A DNA stretch of 64,000 nucleotides from Candidatus Dormiibacterota bacterium. GTDB lineage: Bacteria; Chloroflexota; Dormibacteria; Aeolococcales; Aeolococcaceae. Made by a program: the position numbers and the translations under genes. Within the stretch, counting starts at the first letter, position 1; every line of letters starts with the position of its first letter. Positions 51,092-58,883 of the stretch are shown here, one piece after another. The DNA lies in NCBI GenBank assembly GCA_003153505.1, contig PLZA01000019.1, positions 4,076 through 68,075 on the forward strand, given 5' to 3'. The notes under the pieces are model-generated. The model saw only the letters and a list, made by a program, of their open reading frames with translations. It made no database searches and was not told the DNA's origin.

Positions 51092-51397
51092 ATGAGCACG
51101 GACGAGACAAACGGACAGGAAGCCCCCGGAGTCCGCACCGCCAAGACTGACGAAGAGGACACCGAGGGCCACGTGCGCACTGCCATGGGTGGCGATGCGG
51201 AGTCCGGCGACCAGCAACCATCCGTCCGAACAGCGGTCCGCACTGCGGACAGGGTGGAAGAGGACGACACCGAGGGTCACAAGTTCACCGCTGTGAGCGG
51301 CGACCCAGACTTCGGCTCCCAGCAGCCCTCTGTGCATACGTCAGCGACGGCGGACGAGGACGACACCGAAGGTCACGTCAAGAACCCCTCGCGCTGA
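51092..51397 (+). CDS. Acidic protein with DDTEGH repeats
   Basis: 101 residues from ATG 51092 with AAGGAG seven bases upstream. Three units carry (E/D)EDTEGH or EDDTEGH: EEDTEGHVRTAMGGD, EEDDTEGHKFTAVSGD and DEDDTEGHVKNPSR, the first two followed by GxQQPSV(R/H)T. No hydrophobic core, signal peptide or Cys is present, so the product is probably disordered. Repeats with D/E-(V/T)-EGH are known to me only from uncharacterised actinobacterial proteins. It could be a metal- or nucleic-acid-linked acidic protein or a peptide precursor. Confidence 0.6.
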   Translation: MSTDETNGQEAPGVRTAKTDEEDTEGHVRTAMGGDAESGDQQPSVRTAVRTADRVEEDDTEGHKFTAVSGDPDFGSQQPSVHTSATADEDDTEGHVKNPSR

Positions 51398-51510
51398 CCT
51401 CGTCGTCAGCAAGGGCCATGATCTCGAGCGCGCAGATCTTGGTGGCACGCTGGATCTGCTCGGGGAGGATGCGAGCTGGGCAATGCCGCCACTGAGCCGT
51501 TGGTACAGCG

Positions 51511-51870
51511 GTGGCGAAGCTATGGGTCGCGATCGGCGACCACTCCTACCGGACACCCGTCGCGCGGATGGATGGTCGCTTCCGGGTGCCACTCAGCGCC
51601 GAGAATCGCTCGGCGGCCGGCGTGGCGGCCGGGGATGCAGTCGAGGTCGACATCAGCCTCGACGCGGCACCGCGCGAGGTCGGCGTCCCGGCTGATCTCG
51701 TAGCCGCCTTCGCCCAGGCAGACGTTGCGCGTCAGCGATTCGACGACCTCGCAGTCAGCCACCGCAAGGAATGGTTGCGCTACATTGAGGAAGCCAAGAC
51801 AAACGAGACCCGCGCCAGACGCATCGACCGCACCGTTGCGGAGCTGCGGGAAGGCCAACGGGCGCACTGA
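51511..51870 (+). CDS. YdeI/DUF1905-like protein, N-terminally shortened
   Basis: 119 residues. DHSYRTPVARMDGRFRVPLSAENRSAAGVAAGDAVEVDISLDAAPREV is the DUF1905 barrel, and FDDLAVSHRKEWLRYIEEAKTNETRARRIDRTVAELREG is the YdeI (OmpD-associated) helical part. Family members usually have about 30 more residues at the N-terminus. The frame before GTG 51511 does not encode them, so the gene is probably truncated. Other YdeI-type proteins are linked to envelope stress and peptide resistance. Confidence 0.6.
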   Translation: MAKLWVAIGDHSYRTPVARMDGRFRVPLSAENRSAAGVAAGDAVEVDISLDAAPREVGVPADLVAAFAQADVARQRFDDLAVSHRKEWLRYIEEAKTNETRARRIDRTVAELREGQRAH

Positions 51871-51917
51871 AACGGGTGCGCTACCCGTACCGCATCGGCT
51901 GGTCGTACGCTTCGCTC

Positions 51918-54017
51918 ATGGAAAGCTGCCGGAGCTGCGGGCATGACAATGCGGCGGGGGCGCGTTTTTGCAACTCGTGCGGCAATCAGCTTGCGCTGGC
52001 GGATACGCGTGAGGAGCGGAAGCTCGTCACTGTCCTCTTTGTCGACCTCGTCGGTTTCACGGCCCGCGCCGACCATCTCGACCCCGAGGACGTCCGCGCG
52101 ATTCTGACCCCTTACTACGCTCGCCTTCGCGCTGAGATCGAGGTGTTTGGAGGCACGGTTGAGAAGTTCATCGGCGACGCGGTCGTGGGCGTCTTCGGTG
52201 CCCCGGTCGCGCACGGCGACGACCCCGAGCGCGCCGTACGAGCGGCGCTCAGCATTCGCAGTGTCATCGCCGAGATGAACGCCGGCGACGAACATCTCGA
52301 TCTGCAGGTCAGGCTCGCCGTGAACACGGGGGAGGCCATCGTCTCGCTCGGTGCCAGGCCGGAGTTGGGGGAGGGCATGGTCGCGGGAGACGTGATCAAC
52401 ACCGCTTCGCGACTGCAAACCGCTGCGCCCACCAATGGCATTCTCGTGGGGGAGGCGGCGTATCGGGCGACGCGCACCGTCGTGGAATATCGCGAGGTCG
52501 CGGCGATGACGGTGAAAGGTAAGGACACGCCGATCCGCGGGTGGCTGGCCGTCAGGACCAGCGCCAGTCCCGGTGAGCGCCGCTCCGCCACCGTGCCGAT
52601 GGTGGGGCGTAGCCGTGAGACGGGCATCCTCGAAGGCATCTTCGAAGGCGTGGTCGCCCAGCAGCGACCGCATCTGATGACCGTGTTCGGTGACGCCGGA
52701 GTCGGCAAGACCCGGCTCGCGGCGGAGTTCACCGCCGAACTCGAGCGATCCGGGGCGCAGGTGCTCCGGGGACGTTCGCTTCCGTACGGTGCGCAAACAC
52801 TGCACGGCCCATTCGGCCAGCACGTCAAGCAGTTCGCAGGCATTTTCGCGAGTGATGGCGTGGCGTCCGCGCGTGAGAAGTTGCACTCTGCGATCGAGCC
52901 GCTCCGGCTCGACAAAAGCGCCGATCAACTCGCGTCGCACCTGGCCCTATTCATCGGGCTTGGACGCGAGGACGAGGTCGCGGACCCGCAGATCCTGTTC
53001 TTCGCGGCGCGGCGATTCGTTGAATCGGTCGCGAGAGACCATCCAACTGTCTTCGTCTTCGAGGACCTGCACTGGGCCGATGCCGGGACGTTCGACCTCC
53101 TCGAGTTGCTGGCTTCGCGCATCCGGCACGCGCCGGTGATGCTGCTAGCGCTCGCCCGCCCGGATCTGCTTCTCGCGCACCCCGGCTGGGGTGGAGGTCT
53201 CCCGGCGTACTCCGCGATGTCGCTCGAAGCGCTCAGCGCGGAGGACTCGCACGAGCTTGCGGTCTGCCTGCTCCCTCATGCGACGGGCGCGGCCGACGCC
53301 CGACGGGTCGCTGAAACCGCCGAGGGCAACCCGCTCTTCATCGAGGAGCTCGCGGCCTCGCTCGTGGACATCCCGACCTTTGCCGGGCAGCTCCTCCCGA
53401 CGACCATCCGCGAGCTCATCTCCGCCCGGATCGACGCGCTGCCCAGGCTCGAGCGACGGGTGCTCCTCGCCGCGGCCGTTGTGGGGAAGACCTTCTGGCG
53501 AGGTGCGCTCGAGCGTATGGAGCGCGATGCGACGGGATTGGTGGAATCACTCGATTTCCTCGAGGCGCACGACTTGATCCGGCGCGAGTCGTCATCGTGG
53601 ATCGAAAGCGAGGAACAGTTCACCTTCAAGCACGTCCTGATCCGAGAGGTCGCGTATGCCACCGTTCCACGTACGACTCGCAAGGAGCGCCACCTCGCCG
53701 TCGCCGAGTTCCTGGAGTCAGCGACCAACGGGGCCGGCGCGACCGCGACCGCCCTCGCACGGCACTGGCGCGAGGCCGGTCACGACGACCGTGCGCTCAA
53801 ATATCTGTTGCTCGCCGCGGCCCAGGCCGGTAGGGGCTGGGCCAAGGACGAGGCCGCCGCCCTCTACCGAGAGGCGCTCGAGCTCGTCCCTGAGCAGGAC
53901 GCCGAGCAGCGCAACAGCATCGCCCGGCGGCGGACGTTGGCACTCGTTGCCGCAAGCCACGTGACCGACGCCCGCAGCCACAAGCGCGGACCGGACAGCA
54001 CGCCGCCCGACGACTGA
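51918..54017 (+). CDS. Class III adenylate/guanylate cyclase with AAA/STAND ATPase
   Basis: 699 residues from ATG 51918. N-terminal zinc ribbon (Cys4, 7, 18, 21: CRSCG, CNSCG), then the cyclase domain (VTVLFVDLVGFTARAD with metal Asp; GTVEKFIGDAVVGVFG; VRLAVNTGEAIVS), then a P-loop ATPase (Walker A GDAGVGKTRLAAEF; Walker B-like VFVFEDLHWAD) of the type found in large regulators. Homologues usually continue into a long TPR region; here the frame stops soon after the ATPase, with a tail ending HKRGPDSTPPDD, so it may be shortened. Makes cAMP or cGMP under an unknown signal. Confidence 0.87.
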   Translation: MESCRSCGHDNAAGARFCNSCGNQLALADTREERKLVTVLFVDLVGFTARADHLDPEDVRAILTPYYARLRAEIEVFGGTVEKFIGDAVVGVFGAPVAHGDDPERAVRAALSIRSVIAEMNAGDEHLDLQVRLAVNTGEAIVSLGARPELGEGMVAGDVINTASRLQTAAPTNGILVGEAAYRATRTVVEYREVAAMTVKGKDTPIRGWLAVRTSASPGERRSATVPMVGRSRETGILEGIFEGVVAQQRPHLMTVFGDAGVGKTRLAAEFTAELERSGAQVLRGRSLPYGAQTLHGPFGQHVKQFAGIFASDGVASAREKLHSAIEPLRLDKSADQLASHLALFIGLGREDEVADPQILFFAARRFVESVARDHPTVFVFEDLHWADAGTFDLLELLASRIRHAPVMLLALARPDLLLAHPGWGGGLPAYSAMSLEALSAEDSHELAVCLLPHATGAADARRVAETAEGNPLFIEELAASLVDIPTFAGQLLPTTIRELISARIDALPRLERRVLLAAAVVGKTFWRGALERMERDATGLVESLDFLEAHDLIRRESSSWIESEEQFTFKHVLIREVAYATVPRTTRKERHLAVAEFLESATNGAGATATALARHWREAGHDDRALKYLLLAAAQAGRGWAKDEAAALYREALELVPEQDAEQRNSIARRRTLALVAASHVTDARSHKRGPDSTPPDD

Positions 54018-54026
54018 GAGGCGCGG

Positions 54027-54311
54027 TCAGACTGGAGGAAAGTCGGCGGGAGTGACGTCCCCGGCAATCTCGTAGAGAGCGAGGATCTCGTGAAACCCCA
54101 GCTGCTGCGCGTGCTGGCGAACCATCTCCTCGCTGGGGGCGCCGTATATGCAGAACGTTTTCACCACGCCCTGCTGGTCAACACAGACGTGGCTGTGCTC
54201 CCAGACGATCTCGGGAAACGACTCCTCGACGATCCTTCGCGACCGGCGCCCAACCTCCGGCATCCTATCCTCGGTGACCTCGAACTTGCGCTCGATCAGG
54301 TATCGCGTCAT
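54027..54311 (-). CDS. DUF4242 (SCO4226-like, possible nickel-binding)
   Basis: 94 residues. MTRYLIERKFEVTED, then WEHSHVCVDQQGVVKTFCIYGAPSEEMVRQHAQQLGF, matches DUF4242, a ferredoxin-like fold whose member SCO4226 binds Ni. The His/Cys/Asp of HSHVCVD may be the metal site. Two bases are shared with no neighbour; it ends nine bases after the cyclase stop in convergent orientation. Confidence 0.82.
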   Translation of the reverse strand: MTRYLIERKFEVTEDRMPEVGRRSRRIVEESFPEIVWEHSHVCVDQQGVVKTFCIYGAPSEEMVRQHAQQLGFHEILALYEIAGDVTPADFPPV

Positions 54312-54363
54312 GCATCCTCCTCGGCGGTCAAGCCAGGATCACGTATGGGGCGCAGGAGACCAT

Positions 54364-54870
54364 TCAACTGCTGGTCACCACGCTAGCCTCGATTTTCGGT
54401 GGCGCCTGCAGGGTCTGCAGGACGACGCAGTAGCGTTCGGTTTTCTCGATCAGTGCGTCCACGTCCTCCCGGCTCGCCGCCGGAGCCTTGATGTCGAAGC
54501 GAACACGTATGGCCTCGAATCCAACCGGTGCGCCCCGTACCAGCCCAAGCGTTCCACTGAGGTCGAGGTCGCCTTCGACAGTCACTTGAATCTCTTCGAC
54601 GGGTATTTCCATCGACGCGGCGACCATCTGGCAGGTCAGTTGGGCGCACGCCGCGAGGGCGCCGAGCAGCAGATCTCCCGAGCAGGCACCGGTACCCGCT
54701 CCGCCGACTCCGGCGTGCGCCTGCGCCTCGTAGATGGCCCGGCCGAGGTCAACCGAGCACGCGATGGGAGCGTCGCCCTGGCCGCCGCGAGCCACCAGCG
54801 TGATCCGAGACGACGCCGGGTTCTCCCGGTAGCCGTCCTTCAGCGGTTTCTGAACTTCCCGCAGGTTCAT
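54364..54870 (-). CDS. OsmC/Ohr-family protein
   Basis: 168 residues from ATG 54870 (MNLREVQKPLKDGYRENP), where GAGGGG gives a ribosome site. LGRAIYEAQAHAGVGGAGTGACSGDLLLGALAACAQLTCQMVAAS is the OsmC core helix with Cys residues, of the type used to reduce organic hydroperoxides; the last Cys is in TERYCVVLQTL. A longer frame to 55242 exists but is unsupported. May protect against oxidants. Confidence 0.8.
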   Translation of the reverse strand: MNLREVQKPLKDGYRENPASSRITLVARGGQGDAPIACSVDLGRAIYEAQAHAGVGGAGTGACSGDLLLGALAACAQLTCQMVAASMEIPVEEIQVTVEGDLDLSGTLGLVRGAPVGFEAIRVRFDIKAPAASREDVDALIEKTERYCVVLQTLQAPPKIEASVVTSS

Positions 54871-55573
54871 TGGTCCCCTCGGTGGCATTGCGGCATGAGC
54901 TGCGATGACCAATTCTGTCTGATTGCATGACCCTCGGCGGCGATGGCGCTTTCGGTCACCGAACGGGGCCCTGCTCGGCATCAGCAGATTCCGGCTCAGT
55001 ACCGTGAGCCGATGCCTTTGCTCGCGGTCGATCCGGAGCGGTAGGATCGAAGATCTCAGAGAAAACTTTGCTCGCATCGGGGAACGCGGGGTTTTGTATT
55101 CGTAACGTGGGAGCGCGCTCCGAGCTTCCTCTGTGCCTTCCCGTGAGCCTTCCTCGGTTTCCTCCTGGTGCCTCTCCAGTGCGTCTCCGATGTGTCTCCC
55201 GCATCGGACGATCTGTCCGTATACCGCACGATCGCGTACCACCAGGGATCGTCAGCCCGCCAGCCGACGCGGGTTCGGGGGTGCCCGTTCAGCCACTGCA
55301 GATCCAACTCGGCGTCGGCCGTTGCGATGTTGTGCCGGAGCCGACCGCGATTGAAGGCCAGCCGGGTAGAGAGGGTCCTCGCACCTCACCTAATCGCAGG
55401 CCATATGCGGACCGGACCACAGCTTCGTTGGGGGACCGCCGAGTGTCGCGTTTTGTCTTCGAGGACCTCACCCAACCACAGGCCAACTAGGTTCCGCCCC
55501 GAGGTCCCGCAGGGGGCGCTCGCGTGCCGAGCAGGCTGAAGCAGGTAATGCCCATGCACACGAGTGTGCTCTC
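54871..55573. other. Gene-poor stretch of the accessory region
   Basis: About 700 bases with no confidently coding frame. An 83-codon leftward frame (55056-55307, MDLQWLNGHPRTRVGWRADD...) is basic and without recognisable family. A short repeated phrase, CCTCACC(T/C)AA followed by CAGGCCA, occurs twice near 55385 and 55465, and TTCGAGGAC(C/G)TCACCC recurs at about 57372 before the second cassette end. It may be decayed sequence. Confidence 0.4.
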
Positions 55574-55754
55574 ACTCGATCACTGACAGGTCGTCGTGGC
55601 TTGACGTCAACCGCCGTCAAGTCTGCGTCGAACAGCATCGATCCAGCGGCGAAGTAGGCGCCGCGAGGCCGTTTTTTGGTCCTCGCGTATTCGGAATTGG
55701 AGCCGGACCTTGCCAAGGTAGGGGCCGCGAGTTCGAGCCTCGTCTCCCGCTCCA
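55574..55754 (+). repeat. Direct repeat with tRNA-Gly 3' end, copy A
   Basis: 133 bases alignable with copy B at 57431 (shared CGTCGAACAGCATCGATCC, CAGCGGCGAAGTAGGCGCC and CCTCGCGTATTCGGA) precede a 48-base copy of the tRNA-Gly 3' half (55707-55754, one mismatch to the tRNA). The 5' half of the tRNA is absent, so no tRNA can be made. On the opposite strand this makes the well-known spurious peptide ERETRLELAAPTLARSGS. Probable attachment-site remnant. Confidence 0.85.
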
Positions 55755-55821
55755 GTTGCTGCTGAGGCGACGGATCGAATTCATTTCGATCCTCGACGAG
55801 CAAAGCCCACACCATGCGGTC

Positions 55822-57204
55822 TCACGCTGTGGTGGCGGGTGTCGCGGCTGCTTGACTGGTGCCGTACAGCCGCCATCGACCGGGAACGCCCTTGAGGTCG
55901 TGTTCACCCGCGTCTGCAAACGTGAACCCCGATCCTGCGACGAGATCCCTGACGGTCTGAGACACGAGCACCTGCGAAGGGCCGGCCTTGGATGCCACTC
56001 GCGCGCCGATTGAAACAGCGATGCCGGTGTACTTTCCGTCGAGCAACTCGCACTCACCCGTGTGCACGCCCGCGCGGATCTCGAGGTCCAAGTCTCGGAC
56101 TCCCTCGACGATCTGGAGCGCGCATCGGATCGCCCGAGCGGGTCCGTCGAACGTGGCGTAGAACCCGTCGCCGGCCGTGTCGTTCTCGGTACCGCGCCAG
56201 CGTCGCAAAGCCTCCCGCACCATCGCGTGGTGGTGTTGCACGAGGTCCCGCCAGCCACGGTCCCCGAGCGCAGCCTGGATCTTGGTTGACCCGACGATAT
56301 CCGTGAAGAGCACCGTCGCAAGCACCGTCTCGAGTTCGGGAGCAGGAGGATCGACACCGGCCATCCTGCGCAGTATTTCGAGTATGGGTACGTGTGCGAG
56401 CCCAGACCGCCCCTGGACGGTATGCACCGTCGCGTTGGGCATGAGCGAGGCGATGTACGCGACTTCATCGACTCGGTCCTGAGTCCCGGTCACCAATACG
56501 ACGGGCGCATGCACGGAAGGCAGGATGGCGCGGACGTCCGTATCCCACGTGATGCGTGCGATTTCGCGAGCAACGTCGGGAGTCGCTGTGTTGCGGTTGA
56601 TCCGTCCATAGTCACTCAGCGGTGGTCGATCGATGCCCGTACCGTGCACCTCCGACGCGCGCCCGATGCGCTCGATCGCTCGAAACTCCGCGAGCGCGCG
56701 GCTGTATTCCAGAGTCCCCCAGCCGTCCGAGAGCCGCATCAAACGCTCGAACTCCTCCTGCCCCTGTCCCCAGGGATAGTCCGGCGCCCACGCAGTGCGA
56801 GCCACGGGGTTGTTCCACAACAGCGCGGTCACGCGGTCCGGATGGGTCGCCGCGAAGAGCGCGTGCATCGCCCCCGTGTCCGAACCGGCGAACAGGATCG
56901 GTCGCACGGAGCCCACGGAGTCGAGCACCGCCAGCAGGTCGGAGACTCGCGTCTCGAGGTTTGCTGGCGGGACATTTCTGCTGGAGACGCCCAACCCTCG
57001 TCGGTCGTGCACGATCACGCGACCGAACGCCGTCGGCCCGGTTAGGAAGGGCTGCCAGTCCGGCTCAGCCCACATGAGATCGACGTTGCTCTCATCGGGG
57101 TGGAAATCGAAGACGAAGTCGGTGGGCCCTTCGCCCACCACCTGGTACGCGATGTATACGCCGTCCGGCGTCTTGACGTACTCGGTTTCAGGCGAGTCGT
57201 TCAC
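55822..57204 (-). CDS. Alpha/beta hydrolase-class III adenylate cyclase fusion
   Basis: About 460 residues from GTG 57204 (VNDSPETEYVKTPDGVYIAYQVVGEG). N-terminal hydrolase-like domain (1-270): VIVHDRRGLGVSSRNVPP, nucleophile region LFAGSDTGAMHALFAATHP, and a late His in GRSGLAHVP. C-terminal cyclase (about 285-455): ATVLFTDIVGSTKIQAALGDRGW with metal Asp, ENDTAGDGFYATFDGP with second metal Asp, LEIRAGVHTGECELL. This fusion class is common in mycobacteria and relatives. It overlaps a small zinc-ribbon frame by GTGA. Makes cyclic nucleotide; the hydrolase part may sense a ligand. Confidence 0.87.
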   Translation of the reverse strand: MNDSPETEYVKTPDGVYIAYQVVGEGPTDFVFDFHPDESNVDLMWAEPDWQPFLTGPTAFGRVIVHDRRGLGVSSRNVPPANLETRVSDLLAVLDSVGSVRPILFAGSDTGAMHALFAATHPDRVTALLWNNPVARTAWAPDYPWGQGQEEFERLMRLSDGWGTLEYSRALAEFRAIERIGRASEVHGTGIDRPPLSDYGRINRNTATPDVAREIARITWDTDVRAILPSVHAPVVLVTGTQDRVDEVAYIASLMPNATVHTVQGRSGLAHVPILEILRRMAGVDPPAPELETVLATVLFTDIVGSTKIQAALGDRGWRDLVQHHHAMVREALRRWRGTENDTAGDGFYATFDGPARAIRCALQIVEGVRDLDLEIRAGVHTGECELLDGKYTGIAVSIGARVASKAGPSQVLVSQTVRDLVAGSGFTFADAGEHDLKGVPGRWRLYGTSQAAATPATTA

Positions 57205-57341
57205 GCAATCACCGCGCGCGGGAGCTCCTTCCCGCAGGTCGGGCATGTGGCCACGGACCGAGTCTCGCCGAAACGGAGCGTCTCTGTACCCGCCGTCCAC
57301 TGGATGACCAGGCCGGGACCCGCGAGGTCCGCTCGGCGCAA
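57201..57341 (-). CDS. Small zinc-ribbon-like frame coupled to the cyclase
   Basis: From TTG 57341 this frame encodes about 46 residues, with DLAGPGLVIQWTAGTETLRF followed by VATCPTCGKELPRAVIA. The single CPTCG knuckle plus coherent codon use suggest a coding frame; it ends at TGA overlapping GTG 57204 of the cyclase. Whether it is a stand-alone small protein, part of the cyclase split by a frameshift, or chance is not settled. No strong ribosome site was found. Confidence 0.35.
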   Translation of the reverse strand: MRRADLAGPGLVIQWTAGTETLRFGETRSVATCPTCGKELPRAVIA

Positions 57342-57430
57342 GCCGGTAAGACAGGATCGTGCCTCCCTGAGTCAAGTGCTGTTCGAGGACGTCACCCGGA
57401 GGAGCCCCCTCGATCACACCAGCGACTCAA

Positions 57431-57612
57431 ACTCGATCACTGAAAGATCGCTGTGGCTCGACGTCGAACGGCCGACAACTCCGCGTCGAACAGCATCGAT
57501 CCAGCGGCGAAGTAGGCGCCGCAAGGCCATTTTCTGGCCCTCGCGTATTCGGATTTGGAGCCGGACCTTGCCAAGGTAGGGGTCGCGAGTTCGAGCCTCG
57601 TCTCCCGCTCCA
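57431..57612 (+). repeat. Direct repeat with tRNA-Gly 3' end, copy B
   Basis: Begins ACTCGATCACTGAAAGATCG and aligns with copy A across about 181 bases with a one-base length difference. Its last 48 bases (57565-57612) match the intact tRNA-Gly 3' end exactly, from the anticodon arm through CCA. Sequence after it (CCTTGAGGCGCC) resembles the sequence a few bases after the intact tRNA (CCCTTGAGGTGCC), so this may be the right-hand chromosomal junction. Confidence 0.85.
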
Positions 57613-57717
57613 CCTTGAGGCGCCATTGCCCCCGCCCTGGCTTGCGTGAAGACCCGCGTCGCCGGAGGCAGTGCCGCACTCTGACGCCACCATCGCGACC
57701 CGGCGACAATCCCTTCC

Positions 57718-58272
57718 TCAGACCGGAGGCGGGCACTCCACAATGCTGAACGTGCCACCGGTGAGGTGGTTGCCGCTGCCATCGCGGAACTCATACGTAT
57801 AGTCGCCGGCAGGCAGCGAATCCGTTCCATCGGTTCCGACTGGATTTCTCAGGATGTTTCCCGGCTCGATGATGAGCTCGCCCGCCCCATACGATCCGCC
57901 CGTCCACGAAACGCTTCCCCCGGAGCCACCATCGCACGTTGTCACAGTCAGCACAGGCACAACGCCTGCCGGAGTTGGGGATGGTGGCGCGCAAGGGCCT
58001 TGTGGTGACGGCACGTACCCCGGCGAATCCGAGAAGCAGGGCGGAATCGACGGCGTTGCTGTTGGGGTTTCAGTGGCAGTGGACGTTGGCGTTGCCGAAG
58101 GTGCTGCGGTCGGTGCGGGCAGCGGAGTTGCCGCCAGGGTTGCGGTTGCGGACGGTGATGAGCTCGGCTGCGACGACGTTCTGGGCGATGCCGCGCAGGC
58201 AGTGAGGAGGAGGCATGCGGCTCCCGCACAGGCCATCACGAACCGGGTCGAGACTCCCGTTTGTGTCATCAC
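57718..58272 (-). CDS. Lipoprotein with Ser/Thr/Pro-rich linker
   Basis: 184 residues. Lipobox LLLTACAAS (Cys about residue 26), then 75 residues rich in Ser, Thr, Pro and Ala (low complexity), then a small beta-rich end (VLTVTTCDGGSGGSVSWTGGSYGAGELIIEPGNILRNPVGTDG...TFSIVECPPPV) with two Cys. No family recognised. Likely surface-anchored. Confidence 0.6.
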   Translation of the reverse strand: MMTQTGVSTRFVMACAGAACLLLTACAASPRTSSQPSSSPSATATLAATPLPAPTAAPSATPTSTATETPTATPSIPPCFSDSPGYVPSPQGPCAPPSPTPAGVVPVLTVTTCDGGSGGSVSWTGGSYGAGELIIEPGNILRNPVGTDGTDSLPAGDYTYEFRDGSGNHLTGGTFSIVECPPPV

Positions 58273-58490
58273 AAAGATGGAACTCGGCGCATCGTGGCGG
58301 GGTTACACGAAGATCAGGGGGACGCCCTTCGCCTTTCCGTAGTCGCGGATGGGACGCGCAATCGACCGTCGATTGAACCTTCATCGATCGCATCGCCGCC
58401 CGCGCTCGGGTTGGCTGATTCGAATGGCACTCAGCTCCCCATGTCTGACGGTTAGCATCCCGTGGCGAGCGTTCTGCTCCGGAAAACGAG

Positions 58491-58880
58491 GTGAAGACGG
58501 TGCTTGATGATGCGATGCTGGTTCCAACGGTTGCGGTGACCGATCTCGACCGAGCGAAGCGCTTCTTCGGGGAGCAACTCGGTCTGTCCATGCTCGACGA
58601 GACGCCGTTTGCCGTTCGCTACGCCGCCGGAAAGGGCACGCAGGTGTCCGTCAGGCGCGGGCAGCCAAACGTCGGTCAGACTGTGGCGCACTTTGAGGTC
58701 GACGACCTGGACAGCCTGATCCGGGATCTGACCGCACGCGGGGTCACGTTCGAGGAGTACGAAACGCCGAAGACGACGAACTTCATCGCTCAGGTCGGAC
58801 CTGCCCGCGGCGCCTGGTTCAAGGATCCTGACGGCAACGTGTTCGGCCTCCGCGAGGGACCCGTTCCCGGCGCAAGCTAG
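58491..58880 (+). CDS. VOC (glyoxalase/dioxygenase) superfamily protein
   Basis: 129 residues from GTG 58491; ATG 58515 (MLVPTVAVTDLDRAKRFFGEQLGLS) is an equally good start and the family begins there. VAHFEVDDLDSLIRDLTARGVTFEEYETPKT and ARGAWFKDPDGNVFGLREGP are the two beta-alpha-beta-beta-beta halves; the Glu-ligand of the second half is replaced (NVFGLREG). Function unknown. It is a single-unit protein. Confidence 0.8.
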   Translation: MKTVLDDAMLVPTVAVTDLDRAKRFFGEQLGLSMLDETPFAVRYAAGKGTQVSVRRGQPNVGQTVAHFEVDDLDSLIRDLTARGVTFEEYETPKTTNFIAQVGPARGAWFKDPDGNVFGLREGPVPGAS

Positions 58881-58883
58881 GCT

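Larger units (their letters stand above)
49900..57612. mobile_element. Putative tandem tRNA-Gly cassettes (integrase not found)
   Basis: The 3' end of tRNA-Gly occurs three times in direct orientation, at 49900-49947, 55707-55754 and 57565-57612. This defines intervals of 5807 and 1858 bases. Both intervals end with the same ~133 bp before the tRNA fragment, and both begin with a related hairpin-bearing sequence. This is the layout of elements integrated in tandem at a tRNA 3' end. No recombinase gene is visible, so the alternative is segmental duplication of a cassette carrying a tRNA remnant. Content: broken Crp, DDTEGH protein, YdeI-like fragment, two cyclases, DUF4242, OsmC. Confidence 0.4.

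Noticed and set aside
55468-55815. Leftward frame encoding ERETRLELAAPTLARSGS-type peptide (also 57437-57736)
   Set aside because: It is antisense to the tRNA-Gly 3' fragments; such peptides are recurrent annotation artefacts in GC-rich genomes, not genes.
55822-57204. Hydrolase domain of the cyclase fusion considered inactive because GSDTG seems to put Asp at the nucleophile
   Set aside because: Aligning FAGSDTGAM with the family's FGYSEGGPM keeps Ser at the nucleophile position, so loss of activity cannot be claimed.
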